Position numbers and translations under genes: made by a program. Below are positions 1 through 7,224 of a stretch of DNA of 64,000 nt, piece after piece. Every line of letters starts with the position of its first letter. The stretch's first letter is position 1. The notes beneath the pieces were generated by a model. The model saw nothing but the letters and a program-made list of their open reading frames with translations, was not told the DNA's origin and did not search any database. The DNA is from Phocaeicola salanitronis DSM 18170 (GTDB lineage: Bacteria > Bacteroidota > Bacteroidia > Bacteroidales > Bacteroidaceae), in assembly GCF_000190575.1 (NCBI RefSeq), contig NC_015164.1:3430501-3494500 (forward strand). The letters run 5' to 3'.

Positions 1-105
1 AATGGCTTTTCATAGTAAAAAGTTATCCCTTCATTCCCGACAAAAGTGAATCTAAATCAGATTGTGCTTTAAAGGGATGGGCAGTAACTTTAAAATGCAT
101 AGACT

Positions 106-702
106 ATGAAAAAGTTAGTATTGACAATGTTGTTTGGGCTGATAGCTCTTGCAGGGTATTCGCAAGCTCGTTGGGACGTTCAGTTTGGTATGAACTTCAG
201 TAACATGACGAAGTTGGATGAAACAAAGGCTTTGCCCGGTTTTAAGTTGGGAATAGGGATGGATTATGCCTTTACTGACAATTGGTCTTTCCAGTCGGGA
301 TTGATGTTTGCTTCAAAGGGTTTTAAAGTAAAGGAAGGCGGTTGGAAAGCTACCCAACGGCCTATTTATTTGGATATTCCTTTGCTGGCTGCTTATAAAT
401 TCAATATTACAGATGACATTAAATTTGTAGTTGATGCCGGTCCTTACTTGGCAATTGGATTGGGAGGTAAATATAAAGACGATGACGATGATGATTGGAA
501 GGTTTTTGATGATGAAGGCTCAAATTGGAAACGCTTTGATTTAGGTATCCAATGGGGGGTTGGTGTAGAATTAGGTGAACACTATTTGGTTAATTTTACC
601 GGTCAGAATGGCTTCATTACTCCGTATGATTTTCCTAGCGAATATGATGGAGACAAACCGAAAAATATGACTTTCACAATTGGTATAGGTTATAGATTCT
701 AA
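106..702 (+). CDS. outer membrane beta-barrel protein (PorT/OMP_b-brl_2 type)
   Basis: The 198-residue product starts with a signal peptide (MKKLVLTMLFGLIALAGYSQ, residues 1-20), followed by alternating aromatic and hydrophobic strands and a C-terminal strand ending TIGIGYRF. A terminal Phe on the last strand is typical of outer-membrane barrels. Length and pattern fit the small OMP_b-brl_2 barrels common in Bacteroidetes, which have no assigned substrate. A run of six Asp (residues 125-130) probably sits in an extracellular loop and could bind cations; that is inference. The gene stands alone, and a hairpin at 721-780 follows it. The preceding 105 bases hold no other gene. Confidence 0.8.
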   Translation: MKKLVLTMLFGLIALAGYSQARWDVQFGMNFSNMTKLDETKALPGFKLGIGMDYAFTDNWSFQSGLMFASKGFKVKEGGWKATQRPIYLDIPLLAAYKFNITDDIKFVVDAGPYLAIGLGGKYKDDDDDDWKVFDDEGSNWKRFDLGIQWGVGVELGEHYLVNFTGQNGFITPYDFPSEYDGDKPKNMTFTIGIGYRF

Positions 703-720
703 GTCATATACCCATACATC

Positions 721-780
721 TAATGTGCAAATGTGCTAATACGGAATTGGCACATTTGCACATTCTTATATTAGCACATT
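721..780. repeat. intergenic hairpin of the AATGTGCTAAT family
   Basis: AATGTGCAAATGTGCTAAT is followed after about 10 bases by its imperfect reverse complement (GGCACATTTGCACATT ... ATTAGCACATT). It lies between the convergent ends of the outer-membrane gene and tyrA. It abuts the tyrA stop codon and could serve both genes as a transcription end. The same family recurs at 21320, 40366, 46858 and 51829. Confidence 0.7.
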
Positions 781-1552
781 ACTTTATATGTCCTCGAATC
801 TTTTCCAGATAGGCACGCATCCTCCCGGCATCTTTCTGGCTGATGATGTCCAGCAGCTCGTTCAGTTCGGTGCGGATGCCTTCCACGTGTGCCGGGGTGC
901 GGGGGTTGAACAGGATTTCCTGTAACAGGTAATCGTCTTCGCTCAATACGCCTTTGGCGATAGCCATGTGGCGTTTGAATGTGGTGCCCGGCGCATCCTG
1001 GTGCTTCATCACCGCCGCAAAGGCGAAAGTAGACACAAACGGGATGGAAAGCGAGTATGCCATGGTCTCGTCGTGCTCCTCGAACGTATATTCGAAGATG
1101 TTCAAGCCCAGGCGTTGATACAGGTCTTTAAAGAATATCTTGCCCAGATGGTCGCCTTCCTTGATGATGATGGCGTTCTCCGAACTCAGTTGGTCTAAGT
1201 TAGCAAAGGTCGGTCCGAACATCGGGTGGGTAGATACATAACGGAATCCGCATTGCTCGTAGAACGCCTGCAGGTCGGTCTTGACCGAAGCGATATCGCT
1301 GATGATGCAATCCTTGGGCAAGAACGGCATCACCTGGTTGAAGGCTTGAAGGGTGTATTTTACGGTTACGGCGTTGATGACCAGTTCGGGACGGAAAGCC
1401 TCGATTTCTTCTTCTTTCGTAAACCGGTAGCAATTGTACATGAAGCGCAACCGCTTCGGGTCGGTTTCGAATACAGCCACTTCGTGCTCAAAGCTCAATA
1501 CATCGGTAAAGAAGGAGCCCATTTTGCCGGCTCCCAATATCAATATTTTCAT
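779..1552 (-). CDS. tyrA: prephenate dehydrogenase
   Basis: This 257-residue protein oxidatively decarboxylates prephenate to 4-hydroxyphenylpyruvate with NAD, the tyrosine branch step. Visible are the N-terminal Rossmann motif GAGKMG (residues 7-12), SDIASVKTDL (about 85-94) and the family signature THPMFGPT with His109. The all-helical dimerisation half follows. No ACT domain is fused, so this is the short monofunctional form. It is the last gene of the minus-strand pheA-aminotransferase-DAHP synthase-tyrA cluster, separated from the DAHP synthase gene by a repeat-filled gap. The operon is probably controlled by the leader at 5004-5093. Confidence 0.93.
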   Translation of the reverse strand: MKILILGAGKMGSFFTDVLSFEHEVAVFETDPKRLRFMYNCYRFTKEEEIEAFRPELVINAVTVKYTLQAFNQVMPFLPKDCIISDIASVKTDLQAFYEQCGFRYVSTHPMFGPTFANLDQLSSENAIIIKEGDHLGKIFFKDLYQRLGLNIFEYTFEEHDETMAYSLSIPFVSTFAFAAVMKHQDAPGTTFKRHMAIAKGVLSEDDYLLQEILFNPRTPAHVEGIRTELNELLDIISQKDAGRMRAYLEKIRGHIK

Positions 1553-1561
1553 CTTTTTCAG

Positions 1562-1702
1562 TTAGGAATTAGGAGTTAGAAGAAGTTAGGGGGAGTTATG
1601 CTTCGCTTTGCTCACAGGAGTTAAAAGCCAATACTTTTACTTACGTAAATCATAGCAGCACTATTGGCTTCTAACTCCTTCTAACTCCTTTAGCTCCTGA
1701 AT
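1562..1702. repeat. intergenic inverted repeat (TTAGGAGTTAGAAG family)
   Basis: The stretch between tyrA and the DAHP synthase gene holds TTAGGAATTAGGAGTTAGAAG on the left. On the right is the opposing CTTCTAACTCCTTCTAACTC, plus short inner matches around GCCAATA/TATTGGC. It would form a long hairpin in the mRNA between two genes of one operon. Confidence 0.6.
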
Positions 1703-1705
1703 ACA

Positions 1706-2773
1706 TCATTTATTGATAATCTCTAATTGCTGGCGCACACTTTCTTCGTGGATGGCTTCGAATACGGTCTTTACGAATTCTGGATCCATGCCGCAGAGGC
1801 TTCCCTGCGCTCCGCGCTTGTCGAGTATTTCGTTGTAGCGTCCGGTTTGGAGCACGGTCATGTTATGTTCTTTCTTGAACGTACCGATTTCGCGGCAGAT
1901 ACGCATACGCTTGGCGAGGATTTCCATCAGGGTATTGTCACACTCGTCTATCTGCTGGCGCAATTCGTGCAGGCTTTCGGTGGTCTGGTGCTCCTTGCGG
2001 ATGACCAGCAGGTTGAGGATGTAATCCAGCACATCGGGCGTTACTTGTTGGGAGGCATCGCTCCAGGCACTGTCCGGATTGCAATGTGATTCTATGATAA
2101 GCCCGTCGAAACCTAAGTCCATGGCCTGCTGGCAGAGCGGGGCAATCAGTTCACGTTTGCCTCCGATGTGGCTCGGGTCGCACAGGATGGGCAGAGCCGG
2201 GATGCGGCGGCGCAATTCGATGGGGATATGCCATTGAGGCAAGTTGCGGTAGATTTTCTTGTCGTACGAAGAAAAGCCGCGGTGGATAGCTGCCAGACGT
2301 TTCAGCCCTGCGGCGTTGATGCGTTCCAGTGCGCCAATCCATAATTCCAAGTCAGGATTAACAGGGTTCTTTACCAATACCGGGATATCCACGCCTTTCA
2401 GCGCGTCGGCTATCTCTTGTACGGCAAAGGGGTTTGCCGAGGTGCGTGCGCCAATCCACAGGATATCGATGCCGGCTTTCAGGCATTCGTACACGTGTTT
2501 GGCAGTAGCCACTTCGGTAGCTACATACATGCCGGTTTCCTTCTTCACGTTCTTCAGCCAAGCCAGCCCTTCCACGCCGATTCCTTCGAAGCCTCCGGGT
2601 TTGGTGCGTGGTTTCCAGATGCCTGCACGGAAGATTTTGACTCCTTTGTTGGCAAGTTGGGTTGCGGTTGACATCACTTGTTCTTCTGTTTCTGCACTGC
2701 AGGGGCCTGCAATGACAACGGGACGTTCTTTCGATACGCCTTCCAGTTCGATGGGTTGTAATTCGAGTTCCAT
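1706..2773 (-). CDS. aroF: bifunctional DAHP synthase / chorismate mutase
   Basis: The 355-residue product fuses two activities. Residues about 1-260 are a type I-beta 3-deoxy-7-phosphoheptulonate synthase (PVVIAGPCSAE near the start, KPRTKPGGFEG, DPSHIGGKR, ESHCNPD), which makes the first shikimate-pathway intermediate. Residues about 265-355 are an AroQ-type chorismate mutase (LHELRQQIDECDNTLMEILAKRM and IHEESVRQQ). DAHP synthases with an attached chorismate mutase domain are often feedback-controlled by prephenate or chorismate through that domain; this is family knowledge, not seen here. Its place between an aminotransferase gene and tyrA fits Phe/Tyr production. Confidence 0.92.
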   Translation of the reverse strand: MELELQPIELEGVSKERPVVIAGPCSAETEEQVMSTATQLANKGVKIFRAGIWKPRTKPGGFEGIGVEGLAWLKNVKKETGMYVATEVATAKHVYECLKAGIDILWIGARTSANPFAVQEIADALKGVDIPVLVKNPVNPDLELWIGALERINAAGLKRLAAIHRGFSSYDKKIYRNLPQWHIPIELRRRIPALPILCDPSHIGGKRELIAPLCQQAMDLGFDGLIIESHCNPDSAWSDASQQVTPDVLDYILNLLVIRKEHQTTESLHELRQQIDECDNTLMEILAKRMRICREIGTFKKEHNMTVLQTGRYNEILDKRGAQGSLCGMDPEFVKTVFEAIHEESVRQQLEIINK

Positions 2774-2811
2774 ATCTTTTGAATTTTTTGAGTTCGTAAG
2801 TTTAAGTTTGC

Positions 2812-2902
2812 TAAAACGCAGATTATTGCAGATTTTTATTGTTACAGAAAATGCAGAACTTTAAATTATTATCTGTGAAAATCTGCGTTAATCTGCGTTT
2901 CA
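2812..2902. repeat. intergenic inverted repeat (ACGCAGATTAnnGCAGATT family)
   Basis: AAAACGCAGATTATTGCAGA faces ATCTGCGTTAATCTGCGTTT across about 45 A/T-rich bases, between the aminotransferase and DAHP synthase genes. A near copy lies at 49702-49806 between trpD and trpG. Both copies therefore lie inside aromatic amino-acid operons, but nothing else suggests a specific role there. Confidence 0.65.
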
Positions 2903-2909
2903 TATCTGA

Positions 2910-4094
2910 TTACATGATTGCTTGAATCCGTTTGAGCGCTTCCGCCAGCTTCTCGTCTTTGGCGCAGAGCGAGATGCGGATATACCGCTTGCCGTTGCTT
3001 CCGAAGATGAATCCGGGGGTGATGAATACACGGGCTTCGTGCAATACCTTTTCGGTCAGGTCTTCCACATCGGCATATGTGTCGGGGATTTTCCCCCACA
3101 GGAACATGCCTACTTGTTCGGGGTCGAACGTGCAACCTAAGGCGTGCATGATTTCCTCTGCCAGCTTCCGGCGGCGACTATATACGTTATAGTTAGCTTC
3201 CTCGTGCCATTCCGCGCTGTTCCGGTATGCTTGCGCTGCGGCAAGCTGCAAGGGGCGGAACGTGCCCGAGTCGATGTTGCTCTTTATCTTCAGTATCCAT
3301 TGGATGAATGTGGCATTTGTGGCAATCATACCTACACGCCAGCCCGGCATGTTGTGGCTTTTGCTCATCGAGTTGAACTCGATGCAGCACTCTTTCGCCC
3401 CTTCAATGTTCAGGATGCTGATGGGCTTGCGGTTCAGAATGAAGCTGTACGGGTTGTCGTTTACTATCACGATGTTGTGCCGGCGTGCGAAGTCTACCAG
3501 CTTTTGATACAGTTCCAAGGTGGCATTGGCTCCGGTGGGCATGTTCGGATAATTGGTCCACATAATCTTCACGCGGCTCAGGTCCATCCGTTCCAGTTCG
3601 TCGAAGTCAGGTTGCCAGTGATTGTCTTCTCTGAGTGTATAGTTGACGATTTCGCTTCCCAGTATCTTGTTCAGGGATGTATAGGTAGGATAACCCGGAT
3701 TGGGCACCAATACCTGGTCGCCCGGATTCACCAAAGCCAGTGTCACGTGCAGGATGCCTTCCTTCGAGCCGATAAGCGGCTGGATTTCGGTATCCGGATT
3801 CAGGTCTACATCGTACCAGCGCTTGTACCAGTCTGCCATGGCACGGCGCAATTCAGGGATGCCCACGGTAGGCTGATAGCCGTGCGCGTCGGGTTTCTTG
3901 GCGTTCTCGCACAACACGTTGATGGTTTCTTCCGAAGGCGGCATGTCAGGGCTTCCGATGCCCAGGCTGATGACGTCTTTTCCTTCGGCATTCATGCGTG
4001 CCACTTCTTTCAGCTTGCGGCTGAAATAATATTCGCTTACATTCGCCAGCCGGTCGGCAGGCTGGATGTTATAAGGTTGATTCTCCTTCTGCAT
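2910..4094 (-). CDS. class I/II PLP-dependent aminotransferase (aromatic operon)
   Basis: A fold-type I aminotransferase of 394 residues. The Schiff-base lysine is K245 in SMSKSHNMPGWRVG, the PLP-ring aspartate is D213 in NDNPY, and LGIGSPDMPP and PNPGYPTYTS are also present. It resembles the aspartate/LL-diaminopimelate aminotransferase-like group. Its reading frame overlaps pheA by 26 bases and is followed by DAHP synthase and tyrA genes. It therefore very likely transaminates phenylpyruvate and 4-hydroxyphenylpyruvate to Phe and Tyr. The substrate is inferred from context; a role in aspartate or branched-chain metabolism is not excluded. Confidence 0.88.
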   Translation of the reverse strand: MQKENQPYNIQPADRLANVSEYYFSRKLKEVARMNAEGKDVISLGIGSPDMPPSEETINVLCENAKKPDAHGYQPTVGIPELRRAMADWYKRWYDVDLNPDTEIQPLIGSKEGILHVTLALVNPGDQVLVPNPGYPTYTSLNKILGSEIVNYTLREDNHWQPDFDELERMDLSRVKIMWTNYPNMPTGANATLELYQKLVDFARRHNIVIVNDNPYSFILNRKPISILNIEGAKECCIEFNSMSKSHNMPGWRVGMIATNATFIQWILKIKSNIDSGTFRPLQLAAAQAYRNSAEWHEEANYNVYSRRRKLAEEIMHALGCTFDPEQVGMFLWGKIPDTYADVEDLTEKVLHEARVFITPGFIFGSNGKRYIRISLCAKDEKLAEALKRIQAIM

Positions 4095-4911
4095 ATTCTC
4101 CTAATATTTTAAGTGCTTTGGTAAGCGGGGTTACGGCATCAATGGATTGTTTGTATCTCAGGTAATCGCTGAACATCACGTCCACGTAGAACATGTATTC
4201 CCATTCGCGTCCGATGATGGGCAGCGACTGTATCTTGGTCAGGTTGATGTGGTAGAACGAAAAGATAGACAATACCTGCGAGAGGCTTCCTTCGTTGTGG
4301 GGGAGGGAGAAGACGATGTTGGCTTTGTTCACCTTCGAGCGGTCTTTCAGCTCGTCGGCAAGCCAAGGGTCGCACACCACCAGAAAGCGGGTGAAGTTGT
4401 GCTTGTTCGTCTCGATGCCTTCCTGCAGGATTTTCATGCCGTACAGCCCTGCGGCGTATTTCGAGCAGATGGCGGCATGTCCCTTGAGTTGCTTTTCGTG
4501 GATATCCTGAGCGCTTTTGGCAGTATCTTCGGTTTCCACCACCTTCAGTTCGGGATGGTGTTGCAGGAAGTCGCGGCATTGCGCCAGTGCCACGGGATGC
4601 GAGTTGACTTCGGTCAAGTCTTTCCAGTCCTCGTCGGGCAGGCACATGATGCTGTGGCTGATGCGCAGCTTGTGTTCGCCGATGATGGTCATGCCGCTGT
4701 CGCGAAGCAGTTCGTAGTTGTGGAGCAGGCTGCCCGCAATGGTGTTTTCGATGGCAACTACACCGATGACGCTGCTGTCTTTGCGCATCGACTCGAATAC
4801 GTTTTCGAACGTGTCGCAACAGAGCAGTTCGATTTCCTCGTCCTTGAAATACTTGTGCGCCGCGATGTCGTGATACGACCCGGGCACTCCTTGTATGGCT
4901 ATTCTTTTCAT
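4069..4911 (-). CDS. pheA: prephenate dehydratase
   Basis: The 280-residue enzyme converts prephenate to phenylpyruvate. The catalytic domain occupies residues 1 to about 178 (GVPGSYHDIAA, ENTIAGSL, SHPVALAQC and the TRF motif in NFTRFLVV). A C-terminal ACT domain spans about 195-275. In other PheA proteins the ACT domain binds Phe through GALV and ESRP motifs; here the matching stretches read EGSLSQVL and IQSLP. It is monofunctional, without a chorismate mutase domain. It is the first structural gene after the leader peptide and attenuator at 4938-5093. Confidence 0.93.
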   Translation of the reverse strand: MKRIAIQGVPGSYHDIAAHKYFKDEEIELLCCDTFENVFESMRKDSSVIGVVAIENTIAGSLLHNYELLRDSGMTIIGEHKLRISHSIMCLPDEDWKDLTEVNSHPVALAQCRDFLQHHPELKVVETEDTAKSAQDIHEKQLKGHAAICSKYAAGLYGMKILQEGIETNKHNFTRFLVVCDPWLADELKDRSKVNKANIVFSLPHNEGSLSQVLSIFSFYHINLTKIQSLPIIGREWEYMFYVDVMFSDYLRYKQSIDAVTPLTKALKILGEYAEGESTL

Positions 4912-4937
4912 GTCTTTTCAGATGCTTTTAAACTAAA

Positions 4938-4968
4938 AAATCCCGTCTTCTTGGCAGAAGCGGGATTT
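4938..4968 (-). terminator. attenuator terminator in front of pheA
   Basis: On the minus strand AAATCCCGCTTCT, a four-base loop, then AGAAGACGGGATTT form a stem with one bulged base. TTTT runs on from the 3' arm, so this is a rho-independent terminator. It sits 27 bases before pheA and 36 bases after the leader stop codon. Its 5' arm TCCCGCTTC (4957-4965) is fully complementary to GAAGCGGGA inside the leader (5023-5031), so a competing antiterminator pairing is available. Confidence 0.85.
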
Positions 4969-5003
4969 CGGTATATTCATTCGTTATTTTTTGTTTTCTC
5001 GTT

Positions 5004-5093
5004 TTAATGTACACATACAAACTCCCGCTTCACTTCATTGCTAAAGTAAAAGTAATAAAAGAAAAAGAAGAAGTATGTAGCAAATGTTTTCAT
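5004..5093 (-). CDS. Phe/Tyr leader peptide of the pheA operon
   Basis: A 29-codon open frame whose product contains YFFFFFYYFYF at residues 7-17, plus further Phe at 4 and 25. It thus has 13 Phe/Tyr codons out of 29, just upstream of an attenuator and of genes that make exactly these two amino acids. This is the architecture of E. coli pheL, but with Tyr codons mixed in. The AAG CGG GAG codons near the end are the antiterminator strand. A ribosome stalled in the Phe/Tyr run would leave them free to pair, while one reaching the stop would cover them. A promoter-like TACATTTG lies about 40 bases upstream. Confidence 0.87.
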   Translation of the reverse strand: MKTFATYFFFFFYYFYFSNEVKREFVCVH

Positions 5094-5128
5094 ACGTTTG
5101 TTTTGTTAGTTTGTTAGCTTTACGGGTG

Positions 5129-5158
5129 CAAATGTAATACTTTTCTTTAAAAAACAAG
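5129..5158 (-). promoter_or_regulatory. probable sigma-ABfr promoter of the pheA operon
   Basis: On the minus strand CTTG (5155-5158), 18 bases, then TACATTTG (5129-5136), close to the Bacteroides consensus TTTG-N19-TAnnTTTG. A start about 6-8 bases further on would put a leader of about 30 bases before the leader-peptide ATG at 5093. Confidence 0.65.
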
Positions 5159-5247
5159 TGATTTGCGAACTTTTTTCTTAAAAATATTTTTTGCGTTTTC
5201 CAAAACAACGGGAAACAGTTGCATGCGTCAAGGCTTGGACGGACGGT

Positions 5248-5331
5248 TTACACGGGAAAAGTCAGTGTAAACGTACTGCCCTTGTCGGGCTCTGAAGTAA
5301 CGGCTATCTGTCCGCCGTGCAATACGGTGTG
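5248..5331 (-). pseudogene. 3' remnant of a sensor histidine kinase
   Basis: A minus-strand frame ending at 5248 reads VLHGGQIAVTSEPDKGSTFT and then LTFPV-stop. This is the last part of a histidine-kinase ATPase domain (G2 box GKGSTF plus terminal LP-like strand). Nothing upstream continues the match; only repeat sequence and the MITE-like element follow. It looks like the surviving tail of a kinase gene lost by deletion. Only about 28 codons remain, so a function is unlikely. Confidence 0.7.
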
Positions 5332-5398
5332 AAAGAAAAGATAGCACAATAACAGGTTTAAGAACATCAAGGTTACATTAGATTGTGTATTCAACAGT

Positions 5399-5456
5399 TC
5401 ACCATAGAGGACATTCTTTATAAAAAGTTCTGTGCCCTCTGTGGTGAAATATGGAT
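5399..5456. repeat. intergenic inverted repeat (CACCACAGAGGGCACAGA family)
   Basis: TTCACCATAGAGGACA on the left and TGCCCTCTGTGGTGAA on the right are imperfect reverse complements about 25 bases apart. Together with the kinase remnant and the MITE-like element this accounts for most of the gene-free stretch 5094-5664. The bases 5332-5398 show nothing recognisable. Confidence 0.6.
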
Positions 5457-5470
5457 TATTACCCCCTCAT

Positions 5471-5668
5471 TAAGAAGCTGTTTTGAATTTCTCCAAAAAG
5501 TTTTTCTTGGCTTGATGTATTCGTTTTCGTGTGTGCTTTGGGCGATTTTTTGGTCCTTTTCGCTCCTGTTCTTCGTCAGATAGCCCGCTATCTTCCTCAT
5601 CACACAAGCGAAAATGCCTCAAAAACTCATCCCAAATCATCGCACGATAAATTCAAAACAGCTTCTAA
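5471..5668 (-). mobile_element. MITE-like element, copy 1
   Basis: A 198-bp unit with near-perfect terminal inverted repeats (AGAAGCTGTTTTGAAT / ATTCAAAACAGCTTCT). A second copy in opposite orientation lies at 54080-54278, with few differences over the whole length. An open frame of 56 codons runs on the minus strand from 5640 to 5470 (IWDEFLRHFRLCDEEDSG, then a Lys/Arg-rich part ending EKFKTAS in the terminal repeat). It could be the deleted relic of a transposase gene, or coincidental. One end falls inside the stop codon of the neighbouring TPR gene. Confidence 0.75.
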
Positions 5669-6588
5669 AAATTGTCGAACTTCCCGTTGATTTCCACTTC
5701 GGCATCGGGATTCAGTTCGAGGGCTTTCGTCATGTCGTCTATCGCCCCTTCCTTGTCCTCGTTCAGGTAGCGGACGCGTCCGCGCTCTTGGTAGAGGGCT
5801 GCGTTCTCCGGCATCAGCTCCAGGGCTTCTGTGTACAGCCCGATGGCTTCATCGAAAGCCTTTTTCCCGGCAAGCAGCCTGCCTTTCAGCACGTATGCCT
5901 TTTCGTTGAACGGATTCTCTTCCAGCACCTTGTCGGCGCATTGCCCGGCTTCTTCCGCTTGCCCCTGTGCGGCGAGAACCGTTCCTTTCAGCAAGAGGGC
6001 ATCCTCGTCGTCGGGGTTGATTGACAATACTTTTCCGATGTCTTCCAGCGCTTCTTTGGCTTGCTTCATCTCCCAAAGCGTTTCGGCACGGAAGCGGTAA
6101 GCGGCTGCAAAGCTTTCGTCAAGGGCGATGGCTTGGGTTGCCCTGGCGATGGCTTGCAGGGCGTTTCCCATTCCCTGTGCGGCTTTTGCGGCGAGGTAAT
6201 GGGCAGAAGCGTTTTTCTCGTCAAGGCTGATTGCCTGCTGGCAGGCAAGGTCCATGTTGCCGTAGTCTTCTTGCATGTAGCAGGTATGTGCCAGGGTAAT
6301 CAGGGCAGACACATCATCCGGATCCGCTTTAATCAGCTTGTCCAAGATGATGCGCGCCTCGTCCAGGCGCTGCGTCTTGATGTAGGCATCTGATAAGTAA
6401 TGCAGCGTTTCGGGGTCTTCCCGTAGGGCGATGGCTTGCTCGAAACACCGGATGGCGTAATCCAGCTGGTTCATGTTGCGTGCGCGTATGCCGTCGTACT
6501 TCAGAATCTCGAAGTTTTTCTGTTCTTGTTTCTCCTGTTGGTTGTCTTCCGGCTTCTTCCCGCCGAAAAGTGCTGATAATAAACCCAT
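5665..6588 (-). CDS. tetratricopeptide repeat protein
   Basis: A soluble 307-residue protein built of about eight consecutive TPR units; successive helices show the W/L-G-Y-A-F-A-P spacing (for example NMNQLDYAIRCFEQAIALRE and YNEAIGLY-like turns). It has no signal peptide. TPR proteins act as binding scaffolds; no partner can be named here. The start at 6588 (MGLLSALFGGKK) is chosen over an upstream ATG at 6615 because conserved-looking sequence begins there. The last codons read GKFDNF, and the TAG stop at 5665-5667 overlaps the end of the MITE-like element, so the original C-terminus may have been longer. Confidence 0.85.
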   Translation of the reverse strand: MGLLSALFGGKKPEDNQQEKQEQKNFEILKYDGIRARNMNQLDYAIRCFEQAIALREDPETLHYLSDAYIKTQRLDEARIILDKLIKADPDDVSALITLAHTCYMQEDYGNMDLACQQAISLDEKNASAHYLAAKAAQGMGNALQAIARATQAIALDESFAAAYRFRAETLWEMKQAKEALEDIGKVLSINPDDEDALLLKGTVLAAQGQAEEAGQCADKVLEENPFNEKAYVLKGRLLAGKKAFDEAIGLYTEALELMPENAALYQERGRVRYLNEDKEGAIDDMTKALELNPDAEVEINGKFDNF

Positions 6589-6662
6589 GTCGTTCGTGTT
6601 TTTAGATGGTTGCAAATATAAGCTTTTTATCCGAAAATTCGATATATAAATGGGAATATATC

Positions 6663-6766
6663 CGTCACGCTGGATTTGTAATCCAGCGTCATCAGCAAAC
6701 GGTTTCGGATTACAAATCCGATTCTTTTATTACGCCGGATTACAAATCCGGCGTGACAAGCGTGAC
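6663..6766. repeat. CGCCGGAT-palindrome repeat (family A)
   Basis: Three successive palindromes: CACGCTGGATTTGTAATCCA, then CGGATTACAAATCCG, then TTACGCCGGATTACAAATCC with its closing GGCGTGAC. The outer arms are also complementary to each other, so the ~100-bp unit can fold as one long or three short hairpins. It fills most of the gene-free stretch 6589-6909. The rest holds an ACTCTGCGTCTTTGCGTCTC phrase and A/T-rich sequence before the next gene. Confidence 0.8.
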
Positions 6767-6909
6767 AAACTCTGCGTCTTTGCGTCTCTGCGTTCGGTTT
6801 TTATCGCAACCGATTATAATAATATTGGTTAACGGGCGAGGGGAAACAATGGAAATATCAGGATTTTTTTATATATTGCAACCGTTAACCCTTTAATTGA
6901 TTTGTTGAT

Positions 6910-7212
6910 ATGGAAGTACATCATGATGAAGCGCAGAGAAAGTTCTGGGTAGAAGTTGACGGATTTAAGGCAGACATGTCTTATCATCTGAAAGAAGGGC
7001 ATTTGGACATCCGGCACACGTTGGTTCCGGAAGCGATTGGCGGGAGGGGAATAGCCTCGATGCTGGTGAAAACCGCATACGACTATGCCCGCCACAGAGG
7101 CTTGAGGCCCATGGCTACATGCTCGTATGCCGTGCGTTGGTTGCAGAGGCATCCCGAATATCAGGGCGTAATCAGCGACGAGTATGGCGGAAGCGGAACG
7201 TGTGCCTTGTAG
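6910..7212 (+). CDS. small GNAT-like N-acetyltransferase (YidJ/COG2388 type)
   Basis: This 100-residue protein matches the short GCN5-related acetyltransferase group. It has a beta strand pair, then HTLVPEAIGGRGIASMLVKTAYDYARHRGLRPMATCSY, which contains the acetyl-CoA loop (GGRGIASML) and the helix that follows. The family is about 90-100 residues, so the gene is complete. Substrate unknown. It stands alone on the plus strand and converges on menE. Confidence 0.82.
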   Translation: MEVHHDEAQRKFWVEVDGFKADMSYHLKEGHLDIRHTLVPEAIGGRGIASMLVKTAYDYARHRGLRPMATCSYAVRWLQRHPEYQGVISDEYGGSGTCAL

Positions 7213-7224
7213 CATGCAGTCATT

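Noticed and set aside
3144..4112. 322-codon open frame antisense to the aminotransferase gene
   Set aside because: It mirrors the codon pattern of the real gene, has no recognisable domain and no promoter or start context.
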